DNA of 64,000 nucleotides from Paenibacillus sp. Marseille-Q4541 (GCF_018310695.1 NZ_JAGXCY010000001.1:496001-560000), one strand, 5' to 3'; numbered from the stretch's first letter, positions 37,678-48,321 are shown. Numbers and translations: made by a program. Notes: generated by a model not told the origin, from the letters alone.

Positions 37678-37720
37678 GAAGCCCCAGCAGAAGAATGATC
37701 TTTTGCTAGGGCTTCTTTAT
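37678..37720 (+). terminator. Intrinsic terminator after the SDR gene
   Basis: A 16-position stem with one mismatch and one G-U pair (GAAGCCCCAGCAGAAG with CTTTTGCTAGGGCTTC) is followed by TTTAT on the plus strand. Its counterpart on the minus strand may also help stop comEC transcription, which converges from 37751. Confidence 0.75.
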
Positions 37721-37750
37721 GTATGCTTCATCACTCGATTCAGGTCGTAA

Positions 37751-40582
37751 TCACTTACTCCCTAAAACACTCTTCATCTGCATTTCTCCATGACGAACCC
37801 GAATTTGAATCTCTCCCATAGTGTCCGTGCGGTAGATCTCGCTTCCGCGATTTTGAATTCTTTCTGTTACGGAAGAGTGGGGGTGACCGTATGTATTGTT
37901 CACACCTGCTGAAATAACAGAAAGATGAGGCTGCCAATAATTCAGCCATTCTTCTGTAGTTGAAGATTTACTTCCATGATGAGCCACTTTCAACACATCT
38001 ATTGGATATATGCTGCCTGCACTGCTGCTGTTACGGATATTGCCGTCTGCTGATTTTCTCATTCGATCTAGGATGTCCAATTCTGCCGCGCTATCGATAT
38101 CGCCCGTAAACAAAAATGATACTTCCTCCATCTCCAACAAAAAAACAACAGAGTCGTGATTCTGCTCTTCGAGAACCGGAAGCGGCATGATTGTCTCCTT
38201 CTCTATGTCGGTTGCGTTTCTGAACAAATTCATATCAGGTGCGAAAAAGGAGAGCAATGTCCCTGAATCAGGTTGATATTCCATCCCGTCATGAACTTCG
38301 TACATGGCAACTTTTTTATCCAGCGCGGTAAGTAGCAGCTTCTGAAAAAATGACTTCTCCGTTACCGTTCCGTTAAAAATAAATTTGGATACGGGGATAT
38401 TTTCGAACACGGCTTGCAGTCCTCCGCCATGGTCCTGATCCGCATGGCTTAGAATGACCGCATCGAGTCTATGAATCCCGCGCTTCTTTAACAGTGGAAC
38501 GAGCAAAGACTTGCCTACTTCGTACGGATCTCTTCGCTGCTTCCAGCTATCCTGTTGCCCAAACTGAATTGTTCCGCCCCCATCCACTAGGATATGCTTG
38601 CCTGTAGGCGTAGTAATAAGAATACTGTCTCCTTGACCCACATCTAAAAAAGCGACAATTCCTTCTCCGTTGCGGTAAGGCCCCTGATAACTTATGTACA
38701 GGCCTGTCAACAAAACAAGACACAGCACGGATAGCATCATTTTCTTGAAAAATGTAAATGGCACACGCGCAAAATACCCTGCCCCTTGTGGTGTAAATAC
38801 ACTTTCGAGCTCAGGCCATGCCGAGGAAATTTGCAGTGCCTGAAATGCTTGGTTTAGACGTGATCTACCGCTTAGCCATGAAGGATTCTCTTCCTTATTC
38901 ATAAGATGAGGCTCATGCACGATTCCAAAGCTAGCGAGATTCTTCATCCTTTCTGAACTCGTATCTAGCACCTGTACTGGTCTTAGTGGGATGGTATCTC
39001 TTATTTCTGGAGCTAAGGTCTGTCTACTAATCTTCCACTCCTTAAGTAAACTGAATATATAGTACAGCAGAATATAATATACAATGACAAGCAGAAAATG
39101 AGGTTTGGACCAGATAAGCACAAAGGAATCAAAGGTATTCAGCCATTTCACAAAATCAAAGGTAAGTTGATTTAGCCATTCTGTTATCCAGACAATCGGT
39201 TTCGTGGCCGGTTCCCATAGATATACAAGGAGTAGAGCGAGTGTACCCAAAGGAAGGATAAAGAAACTGATAAAACCAACGAGCAGGAAATTGGCTCCAA
39301 ACGACAGAAGCGAGAACTGGTTGAAATAAAACACGGTCATAGGAAACGATAACAACTGTGCTGCAATGGTAATGACAGCCGTACCCGATAACCACTGGGG
39401 CCAAGAATCAAAATGAGGCTGGAGCAGTGGAACAAACATCATGAGACCAACCGTCACCAAAAAAGAGAGCTGAAAACTGACATTTACCAGCATATAAGGA
39501 TCCACTATCAGCATGAGAAGAGCAGCCAGACAAAGGATGTTAATACCGTCTTTCATCAGCCCTTGCCTTGTCATATAAAGTCCCATCATCGACATCATAC
39601 CTGCTCTGACTACGGAAGGCGATGAGCCCGACACCAGAACATAGAAAGGTACGAGTAAAAAGGTAAGCGTGAGTGCTGTCTCCTTACTCAGCCGGAATGC
39701 CGACAGCATAAACAGTAGAGCCGACACATAAATTGCGACGTGCATCCCAGAGATGGCCAAAATATGAGTCAGTCCCAGCTTAGAGAAGTCCCCATATGTA
39801 TCCGGGTCTATCTCATCTCCAATCCCGATCACAAGTCCTTTCATATATCCCGCATGCGGTTCCTGAAACATGTGCTCCATTTGATTGCCTAGTTCTTCAC
39901 GAGCTGCATCACTAAGCCGCAACACGACATATGGACTTGCCCACGTATCCAGAGGCTCATGAGTAACCCCTTCTGTCCCCTTCGCTTTAAGCAGCCAGTG
40001 AATTTCAAGCCGATGTAAATATTCCCCGTAGTCAAAGCTTCCAAAGTTCCTGGCCGTTCCCGGAATTTCTACGGTACCCGTTAGTTGTATCTTATCCCCC
40101 CGTTCCCATTCGCCCGCTATTTCTTGTTGCACTTCTTCGGTTAACTTGATCTGAACCTGTACTTTCTCTTTGACCTCAATAAAATCATCTGTTAACTCTT
40201 CTTGCCCAGTAGCTAGTGATCTTACACCTGTTAGTAAAAGGACAAACTGTGCCCGGTCTCCGTCTATTTCCACTTTGGAAGTAATCGTCCCTTCTACCTG
40301 AGCAGACATCCCCGCAAGTTCAACTGACGTAACGCCAAGGGATGTAGGCAGCTTGCTTACATTTCGAAGATCTGTCCATTCCATATAGCCTGAAGAAACA
40401 AGTACTGCCATTAGCATGATCAGCAGCATTGCACCTTGTACTCCTTGTATATAGAAGAAGACCCCGAATAGTAGACATACCCCGATAAGAACCACTGCAA
40501 GTGACCATCCATTATACAGATAAGCAACCGAGCTTCCGACGATCCAGCATATACAAAATAAGGCGAGCGGCCTTCCCTTCAA
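37751..40582 (-). CDS. comEC: DNA internalization-related competence protein ComEC/Rec2
   Basis: ComEC forms the membrane channel for single-stranded DNA uptake and has a nuclease-like lactamase domain. The 943-residue protein has N-terminal membrane segments with an OB-like extracytoplasmic domain, the Competence domain with LTHILAISGMHVAIY (about 274-288), and a metallo-beta-lactamase domain with LDVGQGDSILI (about 645), LSHADQDHGGG (about 710) and VAHHGSKSST (about 869). The start is TTG, eight bases after GGGAGG; no ATG is available at suitable distance. It is the last gene of the com locus and is separated from comEB by a strong terminator. Confidence 0.96.
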   Translation of the reverse strand: MKGRPLALFCICWIVGSSVAYLYNGWSLAVVLIGVCLLFGVFFYIQGVQGAMLLIMLMAVLVSSGYMEWTDLRNVSKLPTSLGVTSVELAGMSAQVEGTITSKVEIDGDRAQFVLLLTGVRSLATGQEELTDDFIEVKEKVQVQIKLTEEVQQEIAGEWERGDKIQLTGTVEIPGTARNFGSFDYGEYLHRLEIHWLLKAKGTEGVTHEPLDTWASPYVVLRLSDAAREELGNQMEHMFQEPHAGYMKGLVIGIGDEIDPDTYGDFSKLGLTHILAISGMHVAIYVSALLFMLSAFRLSKETALTLTFLLVPFYVLVSGSSPSVVRAGMMSMMGLYMTRQGLMKDGINILCLAALLMLIVDPYMLVNVSFQLSFLVTVGLMMFVPLLQPHFDSWPQWLSGTAVITIAAQLLSFPMTVFYFNQFSLLSFGANFLLVGFISFFILPLGTLALLLVYLWEPATKPIVWITEWLNQLTFDFVKWLNTFDSFVLIWSKPHFLLVIVYYILLYYIFSLLKEWKISRQTLAPEIRDTIPLRPVQVLDTSSERMKNLASFGIVHEPHLMNKEENPSWLSGRSRLNQAFQALQISSAWPELESVFTPQGAGYFARVPFTFFKKMMLSVLCLVLLTGLYISYQGPYRNGEGIVAFLDVGQGDSILITTPTGKHILVDGGGTIQFGQQDSWKQRRDPYEVGKSLLVPLLKKRGIHRLDAVILSHADQDHGGGLQAVFENIPVSKFIFNGTVTEKSFFQKLLLTALDKKVAMYEVHDGMEYQPDSGTLLSFFAPDMNLFRNATDIEKETIMPLPVLEEQNHDSVVFLLEMEEVSFLFTGDIDSAAELDILDRMRKSADGNIRNSSSAGSIYPIDVLKVAHHGSKSSTTEEWLNYWQPHLSVISAGVNNTYGHPHSSVTERIQNRGSEIYRTDTMGEIQIRVRHGEMQMKSVLGSK

Positions 40583-40599
40583 TATCCAGTCCTCCCAAA

Positions 40600-40655
40600 A
40601 TGCAAAGAACCTTATAAATAGAGCCAGCCCTGAAGCTGGTTATTTATAAGGTTCT
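40600..40655 (-). terminator. Intrinsic terminator between comEB and comEC
   Basis: A 15-bp perfect stem (AGAACCTTATAAATA with its complement, 40606-40620 and 40641-40655) with an inner CCAGC/GCTGG stem is followed on the minus strand by TTTGCATTTT. comEC expression would need read-through or a promoter in the short interval. Confidence 0.8.
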
Positions 40656-40695
40656 TCCTCATTTATAAATCAATTATATAGAGATGGCCTATAAT

Positions 40696-41214
40696 CTAAT
40701 CAAGTACTGTCATGAGTGTTTCTTTGGGCGGTTCATAAGCGCTAAGCGAGCGGAACGCAATTCCTTTTTGCTCCATCATTTGACGAACTTTTGACGTATC
40801 TTTCGGATACGGACGGTGGAACACAATCTCGACGATGCCGCTGTTCGCCAGCATGTTGGCACAAGTCCAGCAGGGTTCGTCCGTCACATATACACTTGAA
40901 CCTTCCCTGTCAGCTCGGTCGGTAAACAACAGCAAATTTTGCTCAGCATGAATTGTCCGCACACAACGCTGCTTCTTAATCATTTCTTCCTTACCATCTC
41001 TAACCACAAACTCATACTCTTCAGAAATCATACAGCCTGCTTCTGAACAGTCCGGCACCCCCATAGGTGCCCCGTTATAAGCTGTGCCTAGTAGTTTCTT
41101 CCCCTGAACGAGCACTGCACCTACATGTCTGCGCGAACAACGGGAACGAGTAGATACCATATAAGCAATATCCATAAAGTACGTATCCCAGTCTTTTCTT
41201 ACCCCAGTATTCAT
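40696..41214 (-). CDS. comEB: dCMP deaminase-like protein ComEB
   Basis: ComEB is a cytidine/deoxycytidylate deaminase-family protein. The 172-residue product has the zinc motif HAEQNLLLF (His and catalytic Glu, about 106-114) and PCWTCANML (about 135-143), plus RSRCSRRHVGAVLVQGKKLLG at the front. It makes dUMP from dCMP; a direct role in DNA uptake is doubtful in the family. It lies 76 bases after comEA. Confidence 0.94.
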   Translation of the reverse strand: MNTGVRKDWDTYFMDIAYMVSTRSRCSRRHVGAVLVQGKKLLGTAYNGAPMGVPDCSEAGCMISEEYEFVVRDGKEEMIKKQRCVRTIHAEQNLLLFTDRADREGSSVYVTDEPCWTCANMLANSGIVEIVFHRPYPKDTSKVRQMMEQKGIAFRSLSAYEPPKETLMTVLD

Positions 41215-41290
41215 CCTTCTCCACTTCTCCTTACGAAATAATATTAAACGTTGCTATGAATGGACGGAAGGTACTCTAACTTACAATAAT

Positions 41291-41803
41291 CTAATTGATC
41301 ACTACATAAGGAGACATCTTCTCCAGCATCTTCATCCCAATCCCCTTTACCTTGGTCAGATCGCTCGGTTTAGCAAATGGGCCATGTTCTGTTCGGTAAT
41401 CAATGATAGCCTGAGCTTTCTTTTCTCCGATACCAGGCAATTCCATCAGCTCTTCTCGGGTAGCCATGTTGATCGATATTTTGCCTTCTTCATTTTCGAC
41501 TGACGGAATTGTCTGTGGAACTTGTTCTTCTATAGATGTACTTTCCGTCTGAGGTACAGATTCTATGGTATCGGAACCCGTAATTGGATCAGCAGGCGTA
41601 GCCTTCTCTTTATCTTCTACTTTTCCCGAATCATCTTGAGTCGCTACCTTTTGATTGTCTACAAGGGTCTCGCTCACAGACATTGCTGCTCTATCATTGA
41701 TCGTAGTCCATTCTGCCGGAGTGGGTTCACTCTTTCCTCCAAATAAAATCAGACCACTCCCTAAGAGCGCACCTACCGTTAATAGAATGGTTCCTTTCTT
41801 CAC
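41291..41803 (-). CDS. comEA: Competence protein ComEA, helix-hairpin-helix DNA receptor
   Basis: ComEA is the membrane-anchored receptor for incoming double-stranded DNA. From the GTG at 41803 it has 170 residues: a membrane anchor (about 4-23, [19 protein letters not shown]), an acidic linker, and two helix-hairpin-helix motifs at the C-terminus ([20 protein letters not shown] followed by [18 protein letters not shown]). GGGAGG precedes the GTG at 11 bases. No SLBB domain is evident between anchor and HhH, unlike B. subtilis ComEA. It is divergent from comER. Confidence 0.92.
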   Translation of the reverse strand: MKKGTILLTVGALLGSGLILFGGKSEPTPAEWTTINDRAAMSVSETLVDNQKVATQDDSGKVEDKEKATPADPITGSDTIESVPQTESTSIEEQVPQTIPSVENEEGKISINMATREELMELPGIGEKKAQAIIDYRTEHGPFAKPSDLTKVKGIGMKMLEKMSPYVVIN

Positions 41804-41936
41804 TGTATACAAAACCTCCCAAACGATCGTCACATTCATGTAAAAACTTATCGTCATGTAGTCCAAGTCTTGATGCATACACTAAGAAGAACGTACCCGC
41901 GCCAATACCGTAAAGCAAGAAAGGGGGAACCTCAAG

Positions 41937-42785
41937 ATGTTGAAGGTCGGATTTATTGGAACCGGCAGCATGGGAAGTTTACTCATTAACGCCTTCCTTG
42001 CTTCCGGAGCACTTGACGCGAAACAAATTATTGCGAGCAACCGGTCCCATGGAAAAGTGGTGAAACTCTCTTCCCTACATCCGGGTCTTTATCCGGCAGA
42101 AACCAACCGTGAAACGGTGAAAAAAAGTAACATCGTTTTTCTGTGCATTAAACCGCATGAATTTAAAGAAGTCATTGAATATATCAAACCGGTCGTTACA
42201 CCCGAGCAGATCTTTATTTCAATTACAAGTCCGGTTCAGATTAGACATCTGGAATCGGCCCTGCCATGTAAAGTCACAAAGATTATTCCGAGTATTACTC
42301 ATCTGACGGGTAGCGGTGCTTCCTTATGTATTCATGGAAATCGAATGAACGATGAAGACAAGAAGCGGGTCGAGCTATTGTTTAGCTATATTAGCAGACC
42401 GATTCGGGTGGAGGAAACCTACACAAGGATTAGCTCTGATTTTAGCAGCTGCGGGCCTGCTTTTATTGCATTCTTTCTAGAACAATGGATTCAGGCAGCC
42501 GTCCGGCAAACGGGTATAACCCCGGAAGAGGCTACCTGTCTTGCGAGTGAAATGTTGCTCGGGACAGGTAAATTACTAGCAGAAGGAGCTGTGACTCCGT
42601 CACAGCTCCAAGAACGTGTTGCCGTACCCGGCGGCATAACCGCTAAAGCCTTGAACCTGCTTGATTCAAGCCTCGCGGGTGTATTTGATCAGCTCATCCA
42701 GGTCACACACGCCAAATACGACGAAGACCTGGAAGCGCTAGATGCTGAATTTGGTGCTGGTGAGATTAACCGGCAACAATATTAA
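41937..42785 (+). CDS. comER: ComER, pyrroline-5-carboxylate reductase-like protein
   Basis: ComER belongs to the ProC fold family and lies opposite comEA in Bacillus. The 282-residue protein has the nucleotide motif [13 protein letters not shown] (4-16), [13 protein letters not shown] (about 70-82), and [19 protein letters not shown] (about 164-182). A catalytic role is unproven; B. subtilis ComER has been tied to Spo0A activation and biofilm. AAGGGGGAA precedes the ATG. Its 3' end overlaps leuS tail-to-tail by 20 bases with no visible terminator. Confidence 0.92.
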   Translation: MLKVGFIGTGSMGSLLINAFLASGALDAKQIIASNRSHGKVVKLSSLHPGLYPAETNRETVKKSNIVFLCIKPHEFKEVIEYIKPVVTPEQIFISITSPVQIRHLESALPCKVTKIIPSITHLTGSGASLCIHGNRMNDEDKKRVELLFSYISRPIRVEETYTRISSDFSSCGPAFIAFFLEQWIQAAVRQTGITPEEATCLASEMLLGTGKLLAEGAVTPSQLQERVAVPGGITAKALNLLDSSLAGVFDQLIQVTHAKYDEDLEALDAEFGAGEINRQQY

Positions 42786-45204
42786 CTAGTTTACCTGGGA
42801 CTGCAATGACCTTGCGAATCGTTTTACCTTCAAGAGCTTCCTTGATTGCGGGGATCTCCAGACTGAAAGCTTCTAGACCTTTCGCATCCAAATCTGCTGC
42901 AACGCTTGCGCGTTGAACAATTTTGCCGTTAATTTGAATCACAATTTCCACTTCTGCATCAACGGTTAAGGATTCATCATACTGCGGCCAGGATACATAG
43001 CTGATGCTCTCTTCGTGACCAAGACGGGACCATAATTCTTCTGCAATATGCGGTGCAAGCGGAGCAAGCATCTGTACAAAGTTCTCCATTGCTTCGCGTG
43101 GCAGACGGTCTGCTTTGTAAGCATCATTAGTGAAGATCATCAGCTGACTGATCGCTGTATTAAAACGCAGATGCTCAAGATCATCTGTTACTTTTTTAAT
43201 TGTTTTGTGCCATGTGCGGTTGAATTCCTTATCTCCGCCATCGCCAATTTTTTCGTTTAACGTGCCATCTTCATTAATAAACAGGCGCCATACACGTGCA
43301 AGGAAACGGTAAGCTCCTTCTACGCCGTTTTCATTCCAAGGCTTCGTTGCTTCCAGCGGCCCCATGAACATTTCGTAAATCCGCAGGGTATCTGCTCCGA
43401 ATTTCTCCACAATCTCATCTGGATTAATAACGTTACCACGAGATTTACTCATTTTCTCATTGTTTGTTCCAAGAATCATTCCTTGGTTTACGAGTTTTTG
43501 GAATGGCTCTTTGGTGTCTACCACACCAATATCGTACAGTACTTTGTGCCAGAAACGTGCATAGAGCAAGTGAAGTACTGCATGCTCTGCCCCACCAATG
43601 TATAGATCGACAGGCATCCATTCACGCTGCTTCTCCTTAGAAACAAGCTCCTTGTCATTGTGCGGATCGATAAAGCGCAGGTAATACCAGCAGCTTCCAG
43701 CCCATTGAGGCATCGTATTTGTCTCACGACGAGCTTTCATTCCTGTCTCTGGATCTACTGTATTTACCCAATCCGTCACATTAGCAAGGGGTGATTCCCC
43801 TGTTCCGGAAGGTTTGATCTGATCCATCTCTGGAAGGACAAGCGGAAGTTCACTCTCAGGTACTGTTTTCATTGTTCCGTCTTCCAGATGCAGAATCGGA
43901 ATGGGTTCACCCCAATAGCGCTGACGACTGAACAGCCAATCACGCAACCTGTAAGTTACTTTCCCTTCGCCTTTTCCGTTCTCTTCCAGCCATGCAATGG
44001 CTTTCGCAATCGCTTCTTCGTTCTCAAGACCATCCAGCATACCGGAATTTACGTGTGGACCGTCGCCAGTGTAAGCTTCTTTGGTTACATCTCCACCGGA
44101 CACAACTTCAATGATTTCAAGTCCAAATTCTTTGGCGAATTCCCAGTCACGTGAATCATGACCTGGCACCGCCATAATCGCACCTGTTCCGTAACCTGCA
44201 AGAACATAATCAGCAATCCACACCGGAACTTTTGCACCGCTGATTGGATTAATTGCATATGCACCTGTGAAAACACCTGTTTTTTCTTTAGCTAGGTCCG
44301 TACGTTCAAGATCACTCTTTCGAGCTGCTTGATCCTGATAAGCTTTAACAACTGCTTGTTGTTCTGGTTGCGTAATTTTTTCTACCAGCTCGTGCTCAGG
44401 AGCAAGAACCGCATAAGTTGCACCGAAAAGCGTATCTGGACGAGTTGTAAAGACTTTGAGGTTATCCTCATGTCCTTCCAGCTCAAACGTCACTTCCGCA
44501 CCTTTGGATCGTCCGATCCAATTACGCTGCATGTCTTTAATACTCTCTGCCCAGTCCAGTTCTTCCAAATCATCAAGAAGACGATCTGCATATTCCGTAA
44601 TTTTCAGTACCCATTGACGCATCGGTTTACGTACGACTGGGAAGCCTCCACGCTCACTTTTTCCATCAATAACTTCTTCGTTTGCAAGAACCGTTCCGAG
44701 CTCTTCACACCAATTCACAGGAACTTCGGATACATAAGCAAGACCACGATTGTACAGTTGGATAAATATCCACTGTGTCCATTTATAGTAGTCAGGATCC
44801 GTAGTGCTAATCTCACGATCCCAGTCATAGGAAAATCCGAGAGATTTAATTTGACGGCGGAAGTTGTTTACATTCTTAACTGTGATATCACGCGGATGTT
44901 CTCCGGTATCAATCGCATGCTGCTCTGCTGGGAGTCCAAAAGCGTCCCAACCCATCGGATGAAGAACATTATATCCACGCATTCTTTTGTAGCGAGATAC
45001 GATATCAGTCGCTGTATAACCTTCCGGATGTCCTACATGGAGACCTGCTCCTGAAGGATATGGGAACATATCAAGGGCATAAAACTTCGGTTTATCTGCC
45101 TCTTCCCCTGTTCTAAATGTTTTGTTAGCATCCCAATATTGTTGCCATTTCGGCTCAATGGATTGCGGCTGATAGCCGTGCTTCGGCTGTTCTTTCTGAC
45201 TCAC
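42766..45204 (-). CDS. leuS: Leucyl-tRNA synthetase
   Basis: LeuRS charges tRNA-Leu. The 812-residue class I synthetase has HVGH (56-59), the CP1 editing domain with [15 protein letters not shown], and the KMSKS loop MSKSRGN (about 580). The length fits bacterial LeuRS. The start is GTG after GAGGAGGATGG. A T-box leader with a Leu specifier lies directly upstream, so expression rises when tRNA-Leu is uncharged. Confidence 0.98.
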   Translation of the reverse strand: MSQKEQPKHGYQPQSIEPKWQQYWDANKTFRTGEEADKPKFYALDMFPYPSGAGLHVGHPEGYTATDIVSRYKRMRGYNVLHPMGWDAFGLPAEQHAIDTGEHPRDITVKNVNNFRRQIKSLGFSYDWDREISTTDPDYYKWTQWIFIQLYNRGLAYVSEVPVNWCEELGTVLANEEVIDGKSERGGFPVVRKPMRQWVLKITEYADRLLDDLEELDWAESIKDMQRNWIGRSKGAEVTFELEGHEDNLKVFTTRPDTLFGATYAVLAPEHELVEKITQPEQQAVVKAYQDQAARKSDLERTDLAKEKTGVFTGAYAINPISGAKVPVWIADYVLAGYGTGAIMAVPGHDSRDWEFAKEFGLEIIEVVSGGDVTKEAYTGDGPHVNSGMLDGLENEEAIAKAIAWLEENGKGEGKVTYRLRDWLFSRQRYWGEPIPILHLEDGTMKTVPESELPLVLPEMDQIKPSGTGESPLANVTDWVNTVDPETGMKARRETNTMPQWAGSCWYYLRFIDPHNDKELVSKEKQREWMPVDLYIGGAEHAVLHLLYARFWHKVLYDIGVVDTKEPFQKLVNQGMILGTNNEKMSKSRGNVINPDEIVEKFGADTLRIYEMFMGPLEATKPWNENGVEGAYRFLARVWRLFINEDGTLNEKIGDGGDKEFNRTWHKTIKKVTDDLEHLRFNTAISQLMIFTNDAYKADRLPREAMENFVQMLAPLAPHIAEELWSRLGHEESISYVSWPQYDESLTVDAEVEIVIQINGKIVQRASVAADLDAKGLEAFSLEIPAIKEALEGKTIRKVIAVPGKLVNIVAG

Positions 45205-45286
45205 TGTCCATCCTCCTCGTCATATTAACGTTAGACCTGAGAAACGCTCCGGCAGGCATAAGCCCTCCCTTAAACGAATCTTAGAC

Positions 45287-45530
45287 CAACAAAAAAACCT
45301 CCGCATCCCATAGCGTATCATCGCTAGGGACGAGAGGTTAGATTCCCGTGGTACCACCCTAGTTAGCGGACATACGTGCTTCGCTGTCCACTCCCTTAAG
45401 CACCCTGTAACGGTGGTGAACCGATGAGGCTTACCAAATAATAGCCTAACCCCATATCTCCAAGGCGAGTTCATAGCACCCATTTGCAACCAGCTTGCAC
45501 CAACCGCTGGCTCTCTGTTATGCATAGGTT
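45287..45530 (-). promoter_or_regulatory. T-box riboswitch (Leu, CTC specifier) upstream of leuS
   Basis: On the minus strand the conserved T-box AGGGTGGTACCACGG lies at 45360-45346. The Stem I specifier loop carries GAACTCGCC with CTC (Leu) at 45469-45467. A terminator follows: AACCTC...GAGGTT stem with TTTTTTTG (about 45339-45287). Uncharged tRNA-Leu would stabilise the antiterminator. The open frame 45220-45525 on this strand is part of the leader RNA, not a gene. Confidence 0.93.
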
Positions 45531-45577
45531 CAATTACTATTCCTCTTCATCGAAACATTTTAAGTTTAATCGCAATC

Positions 45578-45607
45578 ATTATACAAGACTGATGTAGTTA
45601 AAGTCAA
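45578..45607 (-). promoter_or_regulatory. leuS: SigA promoter of the leuS T-box transcript
   Basis: Minus strand: TTGACT (45607-45602), an 18-base spacer, and TATAAT (45583-45578). It lies about 50 bases before the T-box Stem I. Confidence 0.8.
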
Positions 45608-45689
45608 ATAACTTTGTCCTCAGCCTTCCATTCAAAGCTATCTTCATTTCATGTGATTCCCTTCTGATATGATAACAATTTCTCTATAA

Positions 45690-45726
45690 AACATAAAAAT
45701 GACGCAGTATCTACTCTGTGTCATTT
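45690..45726 (-). terminator. Intrinsic terminator overlapping the end of the TetR gene
   Basis: AAATGACACAG (45726-45716, which contains the stop codon) pairs with TGCGTCATTT (45706-45697) on the minus strand, followed by TTTATGTTTTATAG. Confidence 0.75.
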
Positions 45727-46370
45727 GGTTTTTTAATATATTGAAGAATCGCTTCTCTTGTAACCTTCATAAGCCCCTCTGTCGATAGTTTGGATTCTTG
45801 TTCCAACAGATGACCACGAGATGCAAGCCGATGTGACATGGCCATCAAGAGGTTCATCATCCAGCTTGTCAGTTCTTCCGCCGTATAGTCCGTTCTTGCC
45901 ATTCCATCCTGCTGAGCTTTCTCTAGAATCTCTAAAAGCGGCAGCGTATCGTTAGAAATTCGGTCTCGGAACAGATTTACCTGATCAATCTGCGGGTACT
46001 CTTTTCGGTAATAGTGGTCAAACATCGCTTGGAATCTCAGATGATCCGGTTTTTCATATAAATAATCATGAAATCGGCCCAGAAATAATTCAATCCGCTT
46101 CAAAGGATCTCCTTCTTCCAACTCTTTTACTTGGAAGAAGGCCTTCATTTCCTCAAACAATTGAAGCAGTACCTCAAAAGCTAGCACGTCTATAGATTTA
46201 TAATATTTATAAAGAGTAACTGTACTAATCCCTACTTCTGCTGCAATATCTCTCATCGTCACCGCATGGAGATCTTTCTCCAGAAATAGTTTCCTTGAAG
46301 CTTCCAGCAGTTCTGTTCTTCTCTTCTCTCGCTGCTGTTCAAGTTCTCTGCTCCATTTGGTTGAAGTCAT
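45711..46370 (-). CDS. TetR/AcrR family transcriptional regulator
   Basis: The 219-residue protein has the TetR helix-turn-helix (TELLEASRKLFLEKDLHAVTM-type start, then DIAAEVGISTVTLYKYYKSID, about 41-61) and a ligand-binding C-terminal domain without a recognised subfamily. AGGAGTGAGACAGG precedes the ATG. No efflux pump or enzyme gene is adjacent that would name its target; neighbours are leuS and an M3 peptidase. Confidence 0.9.
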   Translation of the reverse strand: MTSTKWSRELEQQREKRRTELLEASRKLFLEKDLHAVTMRDIAAEVGISTVTLYKYYKSIDVLAFEVLLQLFEEMKAFFQVKELEEGDPLKRIELFLGRFHDYLYEKPDHLRFQAMFDHYYRKEYPQIDQVNLFRDRISNDTLPLLEILEKAQQDGMARTDYTAEELTSWMMNLLMAMSHRLASRGHLLEQESKLSTEGLMKVTREAILQYIKKPNDTE

Positions 46371-46433
46371 CCTGTCTCACTCCTACATTGAAATGAATAT
46401 TATCATATCACAATCATCTTATTGCTACACCAG

Positions 46434-46471
46434 AAAAAGACAGGCCCCTTTTTTAGGAGCCTGCCTTTTTC
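46434..46471 (-). terminator. Intrinsic terminator after the M3 peptidase gene
   Basis: AAAAGACAGGC and GCCTGCCTTTTT pair across an inner CC...GG stem. On the minus strand it ends in CTTTTTCTGG. It begins 10 bases after the stop codon at 46480. Confidence 0.85.
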
Positions 46472-46479
46472 ATTTTATT

Positions 46480-48174
46480 TTAGAGGGCTTTATCGTCCAC
46501 ATTATTAAGATATTCTTCAATGCTTGTAATAACCGAAGTCACACAGCCATCTTCAAATGGAGAGATGAGACCTGCCTCTTTAACAAGCTCAGTGAAGGAC
46601 AAACTTCCACCCTGTTTGCAAAGGTGCAAATAATCAGCCCATGCAGCTTCATACTCTTCTCTGGAACGCTTCCAGAACTGGAATGCACAGATCTGAGCAA
46701 GCGTGTAATCAATATAATAGAACGGAGATTGGAAAATGTGCCCTTGTTTGTGCCAGAATCCACCTTGCTCCAAATAAGTGTTGCTCTCGTAATTACGATG
46801 CGGCAAATATTTACGCTCAATCTCACGCCAAGCTTGCTTGCGTTCAGCCGGTGTTGCATCTGGATTGCTGTAAACATAATGCTGGAACTCATCAACAGAG
46901 ACGCCATAAGGAATAAAAATAAGGGAACTGGACAAATGATCAAATTTATATTTTTCCACTTCATCTTCAAAGAACAGATTCATCCAAGGCCACGTAAAGA
47001 ACTCCATGCTCATGGAATGAATTTCTGCTGCTTCGTATGTAGGGAACAGATACTCTGGTACCTCGAAGTTCCGACTTTGGTATACCTGGAACGCATGACC
47101 TGCCTCGTGAGTAAGTACATCAATATCTCCAGAAGTCCCATTAAAATTAGAGAAAATAAACGGAGACTTGTAGTCATAGATAAACGTACAATATCCACCG
47201 CTTTGTTTTCCCTTCTTACTAACCAGATCCATCAGACCTTGATCCAGCATGTAATTGAAAAACTCACTCATTTCAGGTGCAAGCTCATCGTACATTTTTT
47301 TACCGTTTTGTACGATCCAGTCCGGGTCACCCTTAGGTGTGGCATTTCCAGTAGGGAATACAATGTTCTCATCGTAGTAATAAAGCTCGTCTACTCCGAT
47401 CCGCTGACGCTGGCGCTCTTTCAGCTTCGTGGCTACAGGAACAATCTCTTCGAGTACCTGTTTGCGGAAATTTTCAACCATTTCAGCGTTATAGTCGGTA
47501 CGCGTCATTCGGGCATATCCCATTTCAACAAAGCTCGGGAATCCGAGTTTCTTTGCCATCTTGGTTCTTACCTTCACCAGATCATCATAAATACGATCCA
47601 GTTGCTCTTCATGTTCACTCATAAAGGTAGTACGTACTTCTTCCGCACGTTTACGCATGTCTCGATCTGTAGACTGCATGAAAGGAATAAGCTGTGATAG
47701 CGTACGCTCTTCCCCTTCAAAATCAATCTTAGCCGAAGCGATAAGTTTCGAATACTCCGTAGTCAGTTTATTCTCCTGTTGCAGGTCACCGATAATGTCG
47801 GGACTAAATGTCTTGATGGTGAGTTCTGCGAGCTGAAATAGCTGCTTGCCCCATTTTTGCTCGAGCTCCGTTCTGAAAGGGGAATTTATTAGTGCCTCAT
47901 AGTATTCCGTCGTATATTTCTGAAAAATAGGCGATGTTTCGTCAAAAAAGTCTTGCTCTGCCTTATAGAATTCATCATTCGTATCCACGGAATGTCGAAT
48001 CGATACTAATGTTTCCTGTGTGGATAACGCCCCGCGCAGTTTATTAATTTCCGCCATGGCTGCGTCCTGTTCATCTACATTTTCCGCTTCACGAAACGTG
48101 GCGAGCAGCCCGTTAAACTCTTCCTCAAAACGTGCCACATCTGGCCGTTCATAAGCATATTCACTAAACTTCAT
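46480..48174 (-). CDS. M3 family oligoendopeptidase (PepF-like)
   Basis: A cytoplasmic zinc peptidase that cuts short peptides. From the ATG at 48174 (MKFSEYAYERPDVARFEEE) it has 564 residues, the usual length of the PepF/YP_ group, with the zinc motif DVLTHEAGHAFQVY near 353-366 (HEAGH about 358-362). The frame extends to 48303, but that region includes the terminator of the preceding gene. GGCAGGTG precedes the chosen ATG. Bacillus PepF overexpression affects sporulation in B. subtilis, but a role here is unknown. Confidence 0.93.
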   Translation of the reverse strand: MKFSEYAYERPDVARFEEEFNGLLATFREAENVDEQDAAMAEINKLRGALSTQETLVSIRHSVDTNDEFYKAEQDFFDETSPIFQKYTTEYYEALINSPFRTELEQKWGKQLFQLAELTIKTFSPDIIGDLQQENKLTTEYSKLIASAKIDFEGEERTLSQLIPFMQSTDRDMRKRAEEVRTTFMSEHEEQLDRIYDDLVKVRTKMAKKLGFPSFVEMGYARMTRTDYNAEMVENFRKQVLEEIVPVATKLKERQRQRIGVDELYYYDENIVFPTGNATPKGDPDWIVQNGKKMYDELAPEMSEFFNYMLDQGLMDLVSKKGKQSGGYCTFIYDYKSPFIFSNFNGTSGDIDVLTHEAGHAFQVYQSRNFEVPEYLFPTYEAAEIHSMSMEFFTWPWMNLFFEDEVEKYKFDHLSSSLIFIPYGVSVDEFQHYVYSNPDATPAERKQAWREIERKYLPHRNYESNTYLEQGGFWHKQGHIFQSPFYYIDYTLAQICAFQFWKRSREEYEAAWADYLHLCKQGGSLSFTELVKEAGLISPFEDGCVTSVITSIEEYLNNVDDKAL

Positions 48175-48271
48175 CCACAGAACACCTGCCCTTTTTTCGG
48201 ATTTTTCTAACCCATTATATCCCAAATACTTCCGCAGTTCTACGTACAGTACTAATATAATTGAATTGTGG

Positions 48272-48313
48272 TCAAAAAAAATGCACCCTTCCTTGTTAAC
48301 CAAGAAAAGGTGC
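48272..48313 (-). terminator. Intrinsic terminator after yqeM
   Basis: GCACCTTTTCTTG pairs with CAAGGAAGGGTGC on the minus strand with a TTAA loop, and a run of eight T follows (ATTTTTTTTG). It starts nine bases after the yqeM stop. Confidence 0.88.
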
Positions 48314-48321
48314 TGCTATCT

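Noticed and set aside
44329..45054. Plus-strand open frame of 241 codons
   Set aside because: Antisense to leuS; no domain pattern or ribosome-binding site.
45220..45525. Minus-strand open frame of 101 codons upstream of leuS
   Set aside because: It coincides with the T-box leader, including the T-box sequence and terminator, so it is regulatory RNA.
46357..47697. Plus-strand open frame of 446 codons
   Set aside because: It lies fully antisense to the M3 peptidase gene with its HEAGH motif, shows no family pattern and has a Phe/Ile/His-rich composition typical of an antisense shadow.
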